Origin: Roseibium album
Lineage (GTDB): Bacteria > Pseudomonadota > Alphaproteobacteria > Rhizobiales > Stappiaceae
Direction: 5' to 3'
NCBI RefSeq assembly: GCF_001404515.1
Contig: NZ_CXWE01000005.1
Span: 434,001-498,000, forward strand
Length of the DNA: 64,000 bases
Shown: one piece after another, positions 43,886-55,277 of the stretch
Numbering within the stretch: position 1 is the stretch's first letter
Layout: the number at the start of each line of letters is the position of its first letter
Notes under the pieces: model-generated
Told to the model about the DNA's origin: nothing
Databases searched by the model: none
What the model saw: the letters and a program-made list of their open reading frames with translations, nothing else
Translations under genes and position numbers: made by a program

Positions 43886-45202
43886 ATGACGGCCAGCAGG
43901 AGTCTGCGTTTGCGCGGACACTGGAAATTTTTGCGCCTTTTTCTAAGCGTTTTTGCAGGACTGCTTATTGCGAGTTGCGGGCCGGGTAACCAAAACTTTC
44001 TGGCGAACGGGCCAGGCGCACAGCTCGAAGCCCGAGATATTGCAATAGCCAGAGAATTAAACCGCAAATATTTCAACTTTCTTTGCCAAGAAGCCGGCCT
44101 AGTTCCAGGTTCACTGGGAGAGCCGTATCACTCTTGTTACATTGAACCAGAAAACCAAAAGTACTGGACTTTGATAACTTATCAGGGGCTCAATGATATT
44201 GACCGGAGATGCGACGCATATCTTCAATGGCTGGATAACAAAAAACGTTCTAAGGGGCCATTGGTTAGTCAGGTGGGCTCGATAGGGGCGGCTTCTCTCG
44301 GTATAATGGGCGTAACCGGCGCATCAACAAAGGCGCTGACAATCGCGGCGATCGCGTTCGACTTGGTCAGCAAAAGCATCGAAAACTACCACAGCCGTCT
44401 GCTTCTAGAGATAGAGTCTTCAACTGTTAATTCGATTGTTCTCAACTCGCGCAGAAGATTCCGAGAAGATCTTCGAGACAAGAAAATAAGTATATCTAAC
44501 AAGCCTCAAGCAGAACACGTCCTACGATCCTATCTACGTCTGTGCTTACCGTTTTCTATCGAAGCCAACATTAACAACTTTTCAACGCTTGGCTCAAATG
44601 GGATTGCTCCCAATGAGGAGAATTCAATAGATTGGCGTCCAGTTGTCGGCGATATCGTCGGCACAGGGCAGCCCTTCGGTTCACGACCCGGTGGTCGCCC
44701 AAAACCGCAAAGCCCCCACACAACTCCCAGCATGCTGAAAAGGGTATTCAAGGGTGACGGTTTCCAAACTACCGACCTTAAGGATCTACAATACGCGTTG
44801 TGCGTTCCAACAAAATCCATAGGAAAAGTCGACAAATATACTATCGAGGCAATCACAATATTCGAGGAAGATCAGCATATTAATGATCGGATTGATAGAG
44901 ATGGTAAGATAAGTCGCGACGAGTTTGATTTCATCGTCGGTCACGGCGAGTGCCAAAGTGATTTGTATCGAAATTGGTATGAGCGAAACAATATGAACAC
45001 TGACGAACGTGTGACGGGACTAATAACTCTGATTAATAGCAAGGTACCAGGAACCCAAATTACGAAACCGGTTCCGCTAAACGACAAAATTCTCCGGAGT
45101 CGGATTAACGCGGCACGTCATCAATACAAACTTAATGACTATAACGGTGTTGCATCTCAGCAAGTCACAAGACAGCTTTTTGATCTATTGAGCATTCCGT
45201 AA
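43886..45202 (+). CDS. Lipoprotein with a possible EF-hand, unknown function
   Basis: A 438-residue protein not recognised as a known family. It has a lipoprotein signal with lipobox I-A-S-C (residues ~28-31). A hydrophobic Gly/Ala-rich segment lies around 130-160. Near residues 338-349, D-R-D-G-K-I-S-R-D-E-F matches an EF-hand calcium loop. Coding sequence is visibly more AT-rich than the flanking housekeeping genes. It ends 25 bp before the multi-domain peptidoglycan hydrolase gene, so the two probably form an operon. A cell-envelope accessory role for the hydrolase, such as an inhibitor or anchor, is speculative. Confidence 0.65.
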   Translation: MTASRSLRLRGHWKFLRLFLSVFAGLLIASCGPGNQNFLANGPGAQLEARDIAIARELNRKYFNFLCQEAGLVPGSLGEPYHSCYIEPENQKYWTLITYQGLNDIDRRCDAYLQWLDNKKRSKGPLVSQVGSIGAASLGIMGVTGASTKALTIAAIAFDLVSKSIENYHSRLLLEIESSTVNSIVLNSRRRFREDLRDKKISISNKPQAEHVLRSYLRLCLPFSIEANINNFSTLGSNGIAPNEENSIDWRPVVGDIVGTGQPFGSRPGGRPKPQSPHTTPSMLKRVFKGDGFQTTDLKDLQYALCVPTKSIGKVDKYTIEAITIFEEDQHINDRIDRDGKISRDEFDFIVGHGECQSDLYRNWYERNNMNTDERVTGLITLINSKVPGTQITKPVPLNDKILRSRINAARHQYKLNDYNGVASQQVTRQLFDLLSIP

Positions 45203-45227
45203 CCTAGAGGATTAAGGGGTAGTTGAC

Positions 45228-47120
45228 ATGCATTTTCTGACCAAGGCCCCGCCTTTTGGCGAGACTATTCCAGTTTACCAAAAAAACTCCAGAAATTCGC
45301 CCTTGGTTCGAAACCTGATTGGCCAGGAAGCGGTGACTTTGAACCCCAACATGCAGGAAAGCTCCGAAGAGTGGGGATTCATATCTATCGATCAATTCGC
45401 CGGAGGCGCCTCACCCAGTGAAGGTTGGATCGAAATGAAAAACATCGAAAAGCGCGATCCCGCTGACATTGCCCGTTTTCCACTGCCGCTTCGTCAGTTC
45501 ATACGAAGCTGCGCAAGAGCCGAATTTGCCAGCACTGTGGCCGAGTCCGATGCAAATTCTTCCATTATGGCCGATTACCTGATTGCTTGGGCAAATGTTG
45601 AAAGTGCAACCGCTCAGGAACCGTTTTCCAATCCGGAACCGGATTTTGCAGGATCGGATGCAGAGGGGCCGTTCAGGCTGACTTCGGTCGACTGGAAAAC
45701 CTACATGAACGAAGTCAATGACCCGCACCCTTATGTTTCAGATTTCGAACGCCTGATCCCAACCTGCCAAGTAGCCGGGGCAGCATTCAAGGTTCTGAAG
45801 GATGTTTTGCAATTTAGCGAACTGATCACACCTAAACCTATTCCGCAAGACGGTGTGCGTGTCGCAAGTTACCTAAATGCATTGCATTGCCACCTCATTG
45901 GTGTCGAGGCGGCAGTGGCATGTCAAAAGCATTTAGATAAAAATTCAGTCACCGCCTCCATGGAACAAATACTTTCCGGAACTCATATAGATCAAGCAAT
46001 GCGAGATAACCTTATTCAAAACAGAAAGAGATTTCTTCTGACCGGTAACAAGACGGTCACGCTTGAAACCTTCGTCAAACGCACCAACGAGAGCCTCGCG
46101 AAGGCATTTAAGGAAGCCTACCGCCAAATACTCGCACATGCGGATTATCTTCTGCCACCGAAAACAACCGTGTCGGGTCCAGCAACATGGATGAACGTCG
46201 CAGCAGATGAACTTCAAAACTGGGACGACAATTCTCTGGTTGAACACTCTGGAAGTGGCCTTCAAAAAGTTATTAGCTACTTAGCGTCTGTCGGGTTGGT
46301 AACTAACAAGTATGAGCACTGGTGCGGCGGATTTGTGGGATATTGTTTAAGCAACGCAACACCATCTTTTATGGGCACGTTAGTACAAGGTGGTGCACGA
46401 GCAAGCAACTGGGTAAATTGGGGAAATGCAAGCCTGCGGAACTACCAACTGAGGGATATACCTCAGGGAGCAATCGTAGTGACCAGACCTCTTGCACCTG
46501 GAACTTCCGGCCATGTAGCATTTTTTGAACAAAAGGTTCCGAATGAAGACGCCGTATTTTTGTTTGGCGGAAACCAAACTAATTCAATCACAAAAAACAA
46601 AAAAATTCACAAAAACGATATCAGAGACATCCGCTGGCTAGACGTTAGCGACCCGGCTACCGACGCAATCGACCCAACACCAGTACCTGGATCGCCGATA
46701 AATGCAACTCAAGGCGAGCTACTTGTATTGGCTCGCACACTGTACGGTGAAGCGCGAAACCAATCGAAAATGGGCATAGAAGCCGTAGCTCAGGTCGTCC
46801 TCAATCGTGCAAGAAAGCAATTCTTCGGTAAAACAATCCGAGAAGTTTGCCTCCACCCCAAACAGTTTTCCTGCTGGAACAGAAATGACCCGAACTTCGC
46901 AAAAATAAAAGACGCCAAACCGAATAGCTCGACAGAATTTGATCTTTGTTTTTCCGTAGCTCAATCTGCAGTCGCAGGGACAATGACTGATCATATTGGG
47001 GCTGACACGCTTCACTATCATGCGACTTACATAGCCAAACCATCTTGGGTAGTAAAATCATCTAATCCAGTTGTTACTCTTCGCGAGGGAAGCCACATCT
47101 TCTATAAAAATATCGATTGA
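45228..47120 (+). CDS. Multi-domain peptidoglycan hydrolase (lysozyme-like + CHAP/NlpC-P60-like + SleB)
   Basis: A 630-residue protein. Residues ~80-180 look lysozyme-like (F-I-R-S-C-A-R-A-E-F, W-A-N-V-E-S-A-T and F-R-L-T). Residues ~340-470 are a CHAP/NlpC-P60-like amidase domain: H-W-C366-G-G-F with the nucleophile, and S-G-H429-V-A-F-F-E as the His. Residues ~497-628 are a SleB/Hydrolase_2 domain: L-A-R-T-L-Y-G-E508-A-R-N, V-L-N-R-A and C-L-H-P-K-Q-F-S-C-W. There is no signal peptide, so it needs a dedicated export or lysis route. AAGGGG precedes the ATG by 8 bases. AT-richer than neighbours, like the lipoprotein gene 25 bp upstream. Confidence 0.78.
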   Translation: MHFLTKAPPFGETIPVYQKNSRNSPLVRNLIGQEAVTLNPNMQESSEEWGFISIDQFAGGASPSEGWIEMKNIEKRDPADIARFPLPLRQFIRSCARAEFASTVAESDANSSIMADYLIAWANVESATAQEPFSNPEPDFAGSDAEGPFRLTSVDWKTYMNEVNDPHPYVSDFERLIPTCQVAGAAFKVLKDVLQFSELITPKPIPQDGVRVASYLNALHCHLIGVEAAVACQKHLDKNSVTASMEQILSGTHIDQAMRDNLIQNRKRFLLTGNKTVTLETFVKRTNESLAKAFKEAYRQILAHADYLLPPKTTVSGPATWMNVAADELQNWDDNSLVEHSGSGLQKVISYLASVGLVTNKYEHWCGGFVGYCLSNATPSFMGTLVQGGARASNWVNWGNASLRNYQLRDIPQGAIVVTRPLAPGTSGHVAFFEQKVPNEDAVFLFGGNQTNSITKNKKIHKNDIRDIRWLDVSDPATDAIDPTPVPGSPINATQGELLVLARTLYGEARNQSKMGIEAVAQVVLNRARKQFFGKTIREVCLHPKQFSCWNRNDPNFAKIKDAKPNSSTEFDLCFSVAQSAVAGTMTDHIGADTLHYHATYIAKPSWVVKSSNPVVTLREGSHIFYKNID

Positions 47121-47319
47121 TTTTTTCTATTGTCACTCGTCCAAGTGGTACCTAAGTCGCAGTAGAAGCACCTGCGAAGAAACTTTGATTAGCCGCTTGC
47201 AAGCTGTGGTTTTTGAATCGAAAGCTTGATCAAATGCCATGTCACTTCAGCAGCGACCTTTGTGACCATGATATCAATCGATCCGTCATTTCAAATCGAC
47301 TGAATAAGGCGCCTGCCCC

Positions 47320-47343
47320 CTCCTGACACCATTGTGTCAGGAG
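47320..47343. promoter_or_regulatory. Perfect 10-bp inverted repeat upstream of uvrB
   Basis: CTCCTGACAC and GTGTCAGGAG flank a 4-base CATT loop, about 82 bp before the uvrB start. It can form a strong hairpin in RNA or act as an operator. There is no T-tract. It does not match the alphaproteobacterial SOS box, and I found no GTTC-N7-GTTC in the 300 bp upstream of uvrB. The rest of the gap 47121-47424 holds nothing else convincing. Confidence 0.5.
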
Positions 47344-47424
47344 ACTGACAGGAAGTCCTGAAAACCCGACCGTTGCCGCTTCCACCCCCTTTTCTCGCGC
47401 GCGGAACCGGACCATATTGCTGCC

Positions 47425-50571
<3,147 letters not shown>

Positions 50572-50577
50572 AACCCA

Positions 50578-51168
50578 TCAAATTCTAGCAAAAAAGAAAA
50601 TAAACACCACAATTAGAGGAGCCAAAATGTAAATGATTGGCCACGCATACACATTGAGAAAGTATTGCATGTATGGGAATCTTACTGATTCATCGCCATT
50701 AAATGGATCCCTAAACCTATGACATAGCAGATCTAATGATTCATGGTTTTCGTCATATTTATCAATAATAATTTGATACTCACGGAGTTTTTCTTTATAG
50801 TACTCTTCATCTATTTTGTTGGACAATGGAATTGAATTGTAGAGTCGCGTAATATCTCTTGCACAATCATGCATCGACTTTGAATGAGATTGATAACTAT
50901 TACTTTCATTCAGTAGACTCAGAATAATTATAAAAACCGACATCGCCACAGAAAGAAAAGTTAAATACTTTCCTATATTCGGATCGTATTGCCCTAAAAA
51001 TACTAGCAACCCAATTGAAATACAAATAACGTAAAACGATAAAATCGAAATAGACCATAGAGAAAGTCTATATTTCACAAGCAACCTTTTATGCGCCTCA
51101 AATCTCGCACCCTTTGTATAGTGCATTTTTCGACGTAATCTTTTCGCTTCTTCTGCGTCCATAACCAT
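50578..51168 (-). CDS. SLATT-domain membrane protein (effector of RT defence pair)
   Basis: A 196-residue membrane protein. Two hydrophobic segments, ~38-58 and ~68-86, are separated by a short polar loop, and a third lies at ~173-194. The helical part with N-E-S-N-S-Y-Q, A-R-D-I-T-R-L-Y and Y-x-x-I-I-D-K-Y-x-E-N-H matches the SLATT domain, a two-helix membrane effector found in prokaryotic conflict systems. The family is thought to form pores or disrupt the membrane when its sensor partner is triggered. Its ATG overlaps the reverse transcriptase stop by one base (TAATG). The gene is AT-rich and ends just 6 bp from the convergent uvrB end. Confidence 0.82.
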   Translation of the reverse strand: MVMDAEEAKRLRRKMHYTKGARFEAHKRLLVKYRLSLWSISILSFYVICISIGLLVFLGQYDPNIGKYLTFLSVAMSVFIIILSLLNESNSYQSHSKSMHDCARDITRLYNSIPLSNKIDEEYYKEKLREYQIIIDKYDENHESLDLLCHRFRDPFNGDESVRFPYMQYFLNVYAWPIIYILAPLIVVFIFFFARI

Positions 51169-52598
51169 TAACCGATATTCTTGACCGCTCTAGGACAACA
51201 TATTTTTTCAACAATTTCGCTGGATCCACTATAGGATTTTATTTTTTCTATTGACCTTCTGATAAAATTTAAGTCGAGACCCAAACCCACTAAGCGTTTA
51301 TTGTACTTAGCTAAAAAAGAAATATAAGTCGCCCTTGGGGCGGCATACGGGTAGGCGATTAAGATTTCGATGTCTCTTCTAATGTTCTTCTCTATGTTGC
51401 CTAGTATTAAACACTTCTTCCATAACTGACCTTCGTTCAACATCGACAAATTTTCAAATTTTGCTAACTCTTGATCTAAAAAATTTTTAGAAAAAAGAGT
51501 CCGCGCATCTTTATGTTTAGACAACATATTAAGCGAAGCCTTAATTACAGTATCGATACGACAAGGCTTGCTAGGATGTCTTTTGACTATTCTTTTTAGT
51601 TCCGTTTCATATTTTTGAACGCTCCCACTATTTATATGGTCCAAAAGGTCAAGTACCCGGTATTCACGATACTCAACGCGAGTGTAGTGACGTGTTTTTG
51701 CTGCATTTAGGTTCAACCCAATGTTGAGCAAAAGTCTCGAGCCCCTGTGCATTATATTCTCAAGCTTTCTAGGAGAAGAGCCGAAAATTACGATATCGTC
51801 AGCCCAACGAATATATGTTACTTTGCTGCTCCTACATAGATCTATAAATTTCTCATCAAAATACCTCAAATAATAATTTGCAAGCATTCGAGACGCATCG
51901 GATATTATTTCCTGCGGAATCCCCTTCGAAGAAGGAATATAACCCTTTACTCTTCTATCCCAATATTGAAGAAAGTGCTTTAAAAGTGATATAGAATCAT
52001 TGTGCCCCTGAATATCGCTACGAAGATTCTCACAAAGCCGATTTATGTCTATAGTATCATAAAAATTGGCGATATCGGATACTAATACGTAGTTTCCTAT
52101 AGTAGAATCTCGACAGGTCTCGGCCATGAGCTCAGTAAAACTTGACCAATTCTTGAACCATGCTTTTTTTGATAACGTATCACTAAAATAAGGGTCAATT
52201 ACTTCATTCTCCACCGCATCTTCTTCTGATTGAATTGAAGATAAATCAAGCTCCTTATTTGCATTCATTGGAACTGAACGCCAAGCTCCGTAGACACCAG
52301 GAAGATCCTTAACCAAGTAGTCTTGAAAAGATAAGGCTAGAAGATAGTATATAGTTAAGTCTTCTTTTGAAATTATTGGGACAAACCTTGTGCATCCAGA
52401 ACTCTTTGGATAACCAAGATAACCGTGGCAAATTTCAGGAATATACCTGTTGATCTTAATATCATTACACAAACTATTTACAACAGATTCTATTTCTCTA
52501 TAATCTTCATTACTCACTATTGGCACTATGCTGGCTCTCAACTTCCTCCAAATTGGTCGCGCGTTCTGTGCATTGATGATACTAGCAAGGTCGTTCAC
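51168..52598 (-). CDS. Reverse transcriptase of an RT-SLATT defence system
   Basis: A 476-residue reverse transcriptase of the unknown-group/abortive-infection type. Catalytic aspartates: D175 in V-S-D-I-A-N-F-Y-D, and D267-D268 in Y-I-R-W-A-D-D-I-V. Motif 4 reads K-G-I-P-Q-E (Glu where Gly is usual), and the C-terminal ~150 residues are helical with no maturase or endonuclease domain, so it is not a group II intron enzyme. GTG start at 52598 with GAAGG 9 bases upstream. The downstream SLATT gene is translationally coupled. RT-SLATT pairs are known from surveys of conflict systems. The exact RT group cannot be assigned here. Composition is far more AT-rich than surrounding genes, indicating horizontal transfer. 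Confidence 0.88.
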   Translation of the reverse strand: MNDLASIINAQNARPIWRKLRASIVPIVSNEDYREIESVVNSLCNDIKINRYIPEICHGYLGYPKSSGCTRFVPIISKEDLTIYYLLALSFQDYLVKDLPGVYGAWRSVPMNANKELDLSSIQSEEDAVENEVIDPYFSDTLSKKAWFKNWSSFTELMAETCRDSTIGNYVLVSDIANFYDTIDINRLCENLRSDIQGHNDSISLLKHFLQYWDRRVKGYIPSSKGIPQEIISDASRMLANYYLRYFDEKFIDLCRSSKVTYIRWADDIVIFGSSPRKLENIMHRGSRLLLNIGLNLNAAKTRHYTRVEYREYRVLDLLDHINSGSVQKYETELKRIVKRHPSKPCRIDTVIKASLNMLSKHKDARTLFSKNFLDQELAKFENLSMLNEGQLWKKCLILGNIEKNIRRDIEILIAYPYAAPRATYISFLAKYNKRLVGLGLDLNFIRRSIEKIKSYSGSSEIVEKICCPRAVKNIG

Positions 52599-53140
52599 TT
52601 TATGAAACCTTCGAAGAATTATTGAATCTCAAATTGCAACTATAACTCAGCACAAATAAAATTAGAATACCGTCTGCTGGTGGAGACTTGTTTTAAACAA
52701 CACTTTGACTGTCTCTCAAATTAGTTTCTTCAATTCACTATATTCACGAATTCTTCAGCAAGCGCCACCTTACAAAAGTACAATTGCTTCATGATCACTA
52801 GTCTGCCCGAATTCTGTCTGAATCAAACGCTGTTCCAAACCTGAACCGGGACAAAATTGTTACCGACTTGGACACGGCTAAGTGCCGGGGTAACAGCCTG
52901 TGAATATGACAAAATCTTCGTATCATCCTCGCGTGTCATCCCCGACTTGATCGGGGATCCACCCACTTCCAGAGCGCCCATCAATTCAACCTCCTCAGAA
53001 CTCACAATTAGGCCGTCGGGCAACTGCAGCTCGTAAAAGAAGTATGGCGTCCGAGTGCTGCACTTAACGCACCTTCCAAAAAACGCCCGCGCAACAAAGT
53101 CCCTTTTTGCCCTATCGACAGAGCATGCTACCCTCTCCCG
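52599..53140. other. Non-coding region upstream of the RT operon
   Basis: About 540 bp between the divergent RT and VOC genes. The RT-proximal 230 bp are AT-rich like the RT gene and include a TTGTTT/AAACAA dyad at about 52690. The remainder has normal composition and carries the repeat at 52935-52978. Any RT-associated non-coding RNA would most likely lie in the AT-rich part; none could be recognised by sequence. Confidence 0.45.
52935..52978 (+). repeat. 44-bp dispersed repeat, copy 1
   Basis: Matches 54934-54977 at about 40 of 44 positions. It starts with GTCATCCCCGACTTGATCGG, whose CCCCGA...TCGGGG arms form an internal dyad. The layout resembles short palindromic intergenic repeats known from alphaproteobacterial genomes. 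Confidence 0.75.
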
Positions 53141-53515
53141 ATGTCCTGGAAACCCGACGGCTATACGTCCGCCAGCCCTTACCTGATCGTGCGCGATGCC
53201 GAGGCGACGCTTCGGTTTCTGGAGCATGCGTTCTCGGCCACCCGGCTGCGCATTCACACCCGGGACGGCGGTGCCGGGATCAAGCATGCCAAGGCGCGTC
53301 TCGACGATACTGTCATTATGCTGGGTGAAATGCCGGAAACCGTCGCAGCTCATGTGCATGTCTATGTCGCCGATGCCGACGCCGCATTTGCAAAGGCCGT
53401 TGAAGCGGGCGGTCAGATCATCCAGGAGATGAGCCGTTCCGGCGATGGCGACTATCGCGGCGGTATTGCCGACCCGAACGGCATCGTCTGGTGGATCTCG
53501 ACGCAGGAAGACTGA
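53141..53515 (+). CDS. VOC-superfamily (glyoxalase/PhnB-like) protein
   Basis: A 124-residue protein with the vicinal-oxygen-chelate fold: N-terminal S-P-Y-L-I-V-R-D-A-E-A-T-L-R-F-L-E-H-A-F, central H-V-H-V-Y-V-A-D-A-D-A-A-F-A-K-A-V-E-A-G-G, and C-terminal G-D-G-D-Y-R-G-G-I-A-D-P-N-G-I-V-W-W-I. It resembles PhnB/YdcJ-type glyoxalase-like proteins whose chemistry is often unknown. The ATG at 53141 is preceded by a weak signal. It converges with the MFS gene (26 bp apart). Confidence 0.85.
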   Translation: MSWKPDGYTSASPYLIVRDAEATLRFLEHAFSATRLRIHTRDGGAGIKHAKARLDDTVIMLGEMPETVAAHVHVYVADADAAFAKAVEAGGQIIQEMSRSGDGDYRGGIADPNGIVWWISTQED

Positions 53516-53541
53516 CAACAACGTTTTCTCGAACGGCCGGC

Positions 53542-54753
53542 TCAGTCGCTGGAAGGCAACCCCAGGGAACCGAAGCTGGTGACCGACCGGAGACCGCTGA
53601 AGACCGAAACGGCAAATGACGCAAGATAGGCAATTGCCACGAAAACAAGCCCGGCCTGTGGACCGGCGGAACCCGCAACAAGACCTCCAAGGAGCGCGCC
53701 CAGCGGCCTTATCCCATAGATGGCCGTCTGAATGACCGCATTCACCCGTCCGAGCATCGCAGGCGGCGTGACGAGCTGACGAACCGAGTTCTGGACGACG
53801 AGCCACATCGACGGTCCGAAGCCAAGCAGAAAAAAGGTGGCGTATAACCAGAATTCCCGCGTCCCGGGTTGGATCGCAAGCAGACCGCAGGCCGCAAGCA
53901 CCGAACTCCCCGGCCCGAACAGCAGGATGACTGAAGGCGAGATCCGATTGGAAAAACGGCCCGCCAGCCAGCTCCCCAAAATGGCAGCCAATCCAAATGC
54001 GGCGAGACAGATGCCGAATGTCCCCGGATCAAGGCGATAAATCTCCTTTATCGCGGGGACCATGATGACCAGCAGCGCCGCGAAGGCGAGATTCCAGAAG
54101 ACCGCACAAAGCGAGATGGGCAGCAGCAGCCGATGCCGGACAACATACCGAGCACCCTCCAGGATCTGCGGGAGAACTCTTGACGCCGGCTTTTGCACAA
54201 TTGCGAACTTCGGGAGGGAAACCGAAGCCACCACGGCAACACCTGACACGGCGCAGGCCACAGCGAATATCAACGCGGCGGGCGCTTGGTCGATGGCGAG
54301 GCCAACAGCCAGCGGGACGGCGAATGAGCTGATGGCACGGGGGATTTCGATGCTGGCGTTTGCCCGGGCCAAGTGTTGAGGTGTGACCGCTCTGGGCAAT
54401 ATTGAAAGCGCCGTCAGGCCAAACAGAACGACACCAAATCCGGCGAACGTGATCGCAGCGCCAAACCAGAAAACAGCCTCGGACAAAACGCTTGCGACTG
54501 CGCCACCGAAACCTGCCGCGGACATTGCAGCCGACGCGGTGGCAAGCGACCGCAATTGCTTTTGGTCGATAAGAATGCCGAACGGGATCGAACCAACCAG
54601 ATGAGCCGCTGACTGGCAGGCGACGAGAACACCTATGACTTCAGGCGATGCCCCAAAGGCCAGGACAGCGACGAGCGGAACGGAAACGAGCGCAATCTGA
54701 TCAGCAAAGTGCATCCCGTAGGCCGCACCTGTCAGGCGGTGAATGGTGGACAA
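53542..54753 (-). CDS. MFS transporter, probable drug/metabolite exporter
   Basis: A 403-residue inner-membrane protein with about 12 hydrophobic segments and the pattern of MFS_3/enterobactin-exporter-like families (G-x-x-x-D-Q-I-A-L-V-S-V-P-L, G-I-L-I-D and L-x-R-A-N-A in the middle loop). The start is a TTG at 54753 preceded by AAGGAG 8 bases upstream. That ribosome binding site lies in the loop of a 9-bp perfect hairpin directly abutting the start codon. Substrate is unknown. Confidence 0.85.
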   Translation of the reverse strand: MSTIHRLTGAAYGMHFADQIALVSVPLVAVLAFGASPEVIGVLVACQSAAHLVGSIPFGILIDQKQLRSLATASAAMSAAGFGGAVASVLSEAVFWFGAAITFAGFGVVLFGLTALSILPRAVTPQHLARANASIEIPRAISSFAVPLAVGLAIDQAPAALIFAVACAVSGVAVVASVSLPKFAIVQKPASRVLPQILEGARYVVRHRLLLPISLCAVFWNLAFAALLVIMVPAIKEIYRLDPGTFGICLAAFGLAAILGSWLAGRFSNRISPSVILLFGPGSSVLAACGLLAIQPGTREFWLYATFFLLGFGPSMWLVVQNSVRQLVTPPAMLGRVNAVIQTAIYGIRPLGALLGGLVAGSAGPQAGLVFVAIAYLASFAVSVFSGLRSVTSFGSLGLPSSD

Positions 54754-54776
54754 GGGCAAACTCCTTAAGTTTGCCC
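54754..54776 (-). promoter_or_regulatory. Hairpin containing the MFS ribosome binding site
   Basis: GGGCAAACT and AGTTTGCCC are exact reverse complements with a 5-base loop. On the minus strand the loop and adjacent stem base hold TAAGGAG, the Shine-Dalgarno of the TTG that begins right after the hairpin. It could control translation by occluding the site, or be an operator. No known riboswitch or regulator site is recognised. Confidence 0.6.
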
Positions 54777-54856
54777 GGCACAATAGGAACGCGGCTGTTT
54801 CTGAACGACCCGAAACGCGAGCGCATCAAATCCGCACCTCAACAACGGTGCCATCC

Positions 54857-54911
54857 GGACCTGATTGGTTGGTGCTGACAGACCCCGGTTCAAATCCGGG
54901 GCTAAAGGTCC
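54857..54911 (+). other. tRNA T-arm-like stem-loop, possible tRNA remnant
   Basis: CCCCG-GTTCAAATC-CGGGG at 54883-54901 has the length and loop sequence of a tRNA T-arm. An outer GGACCT/AGGTCC pairing spans 54857-54911. No D-arm or anticodon arm, acceptor stem or CCA fits the expected positions, so it is not a functional tRNA. It may be a decayed tRNA 3' end or a chance hairpin. Confidence 0.3.
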
Positions 54912-54933
54912 TTTCGCAACCTCAATTTCACAG

Positions 54934-54977
54934 GTCATCCCCGACTTGACCGGGGACCCACTCCCTTCCAGAGCGCC
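54934..54977 (+). repeat. 44-bp dispersed repeat, copy 2
   Basis: Second copy of the element at 52935-52978, same orientation, about 40 of 44 positions identical. It lies in the 524-bp gap (54754-55277) upstream of the DUF1176 gene. Nothing else was recognised in that gap apart from the hairpin and T-arm-like structure. Confidence 0.75.
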
Positions 54978-55277
54978 ACAATCGTTATCTCGGAGGCCGC
55001 CAGTCAGATTGAGACAAACACAGTTGCCAACACGTCTCGCCGACCCGGACCTGATCAGGACATCACGAAGAAGCCCGGCTCAAGGCACGGTCGGCGAAGT
55101 TCTTTTGGGTCGCGCCGGTTTCCGGTCAATCAGGCCAGATCGGCAAGTTTCGACAGGCCCTGCGCCGCCAAATCATTTCCCGCTAACCGGAAATCTCGTT
55201 TGACAGCAGGAATTCCCGCGCCATGCTGGCAATTGCCGGGCTTTGGACGATGAATCGCTTCGGCAAGGGGGGATCGC

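Noticed and set aside
51168..52598. Group II intron or retron
   Set aside because: The RT lacks maturase and endonuclease domains, there is no intron-like RNA at its flanks that I can see, and it is coupled to a SLATT gene instead.
54857..54911. Functional tRNA gene
   Set aside because: Only a T-arm-like hairpin is present; D-arm, anticodon arm, acceptor pairing and CCA do not fit.
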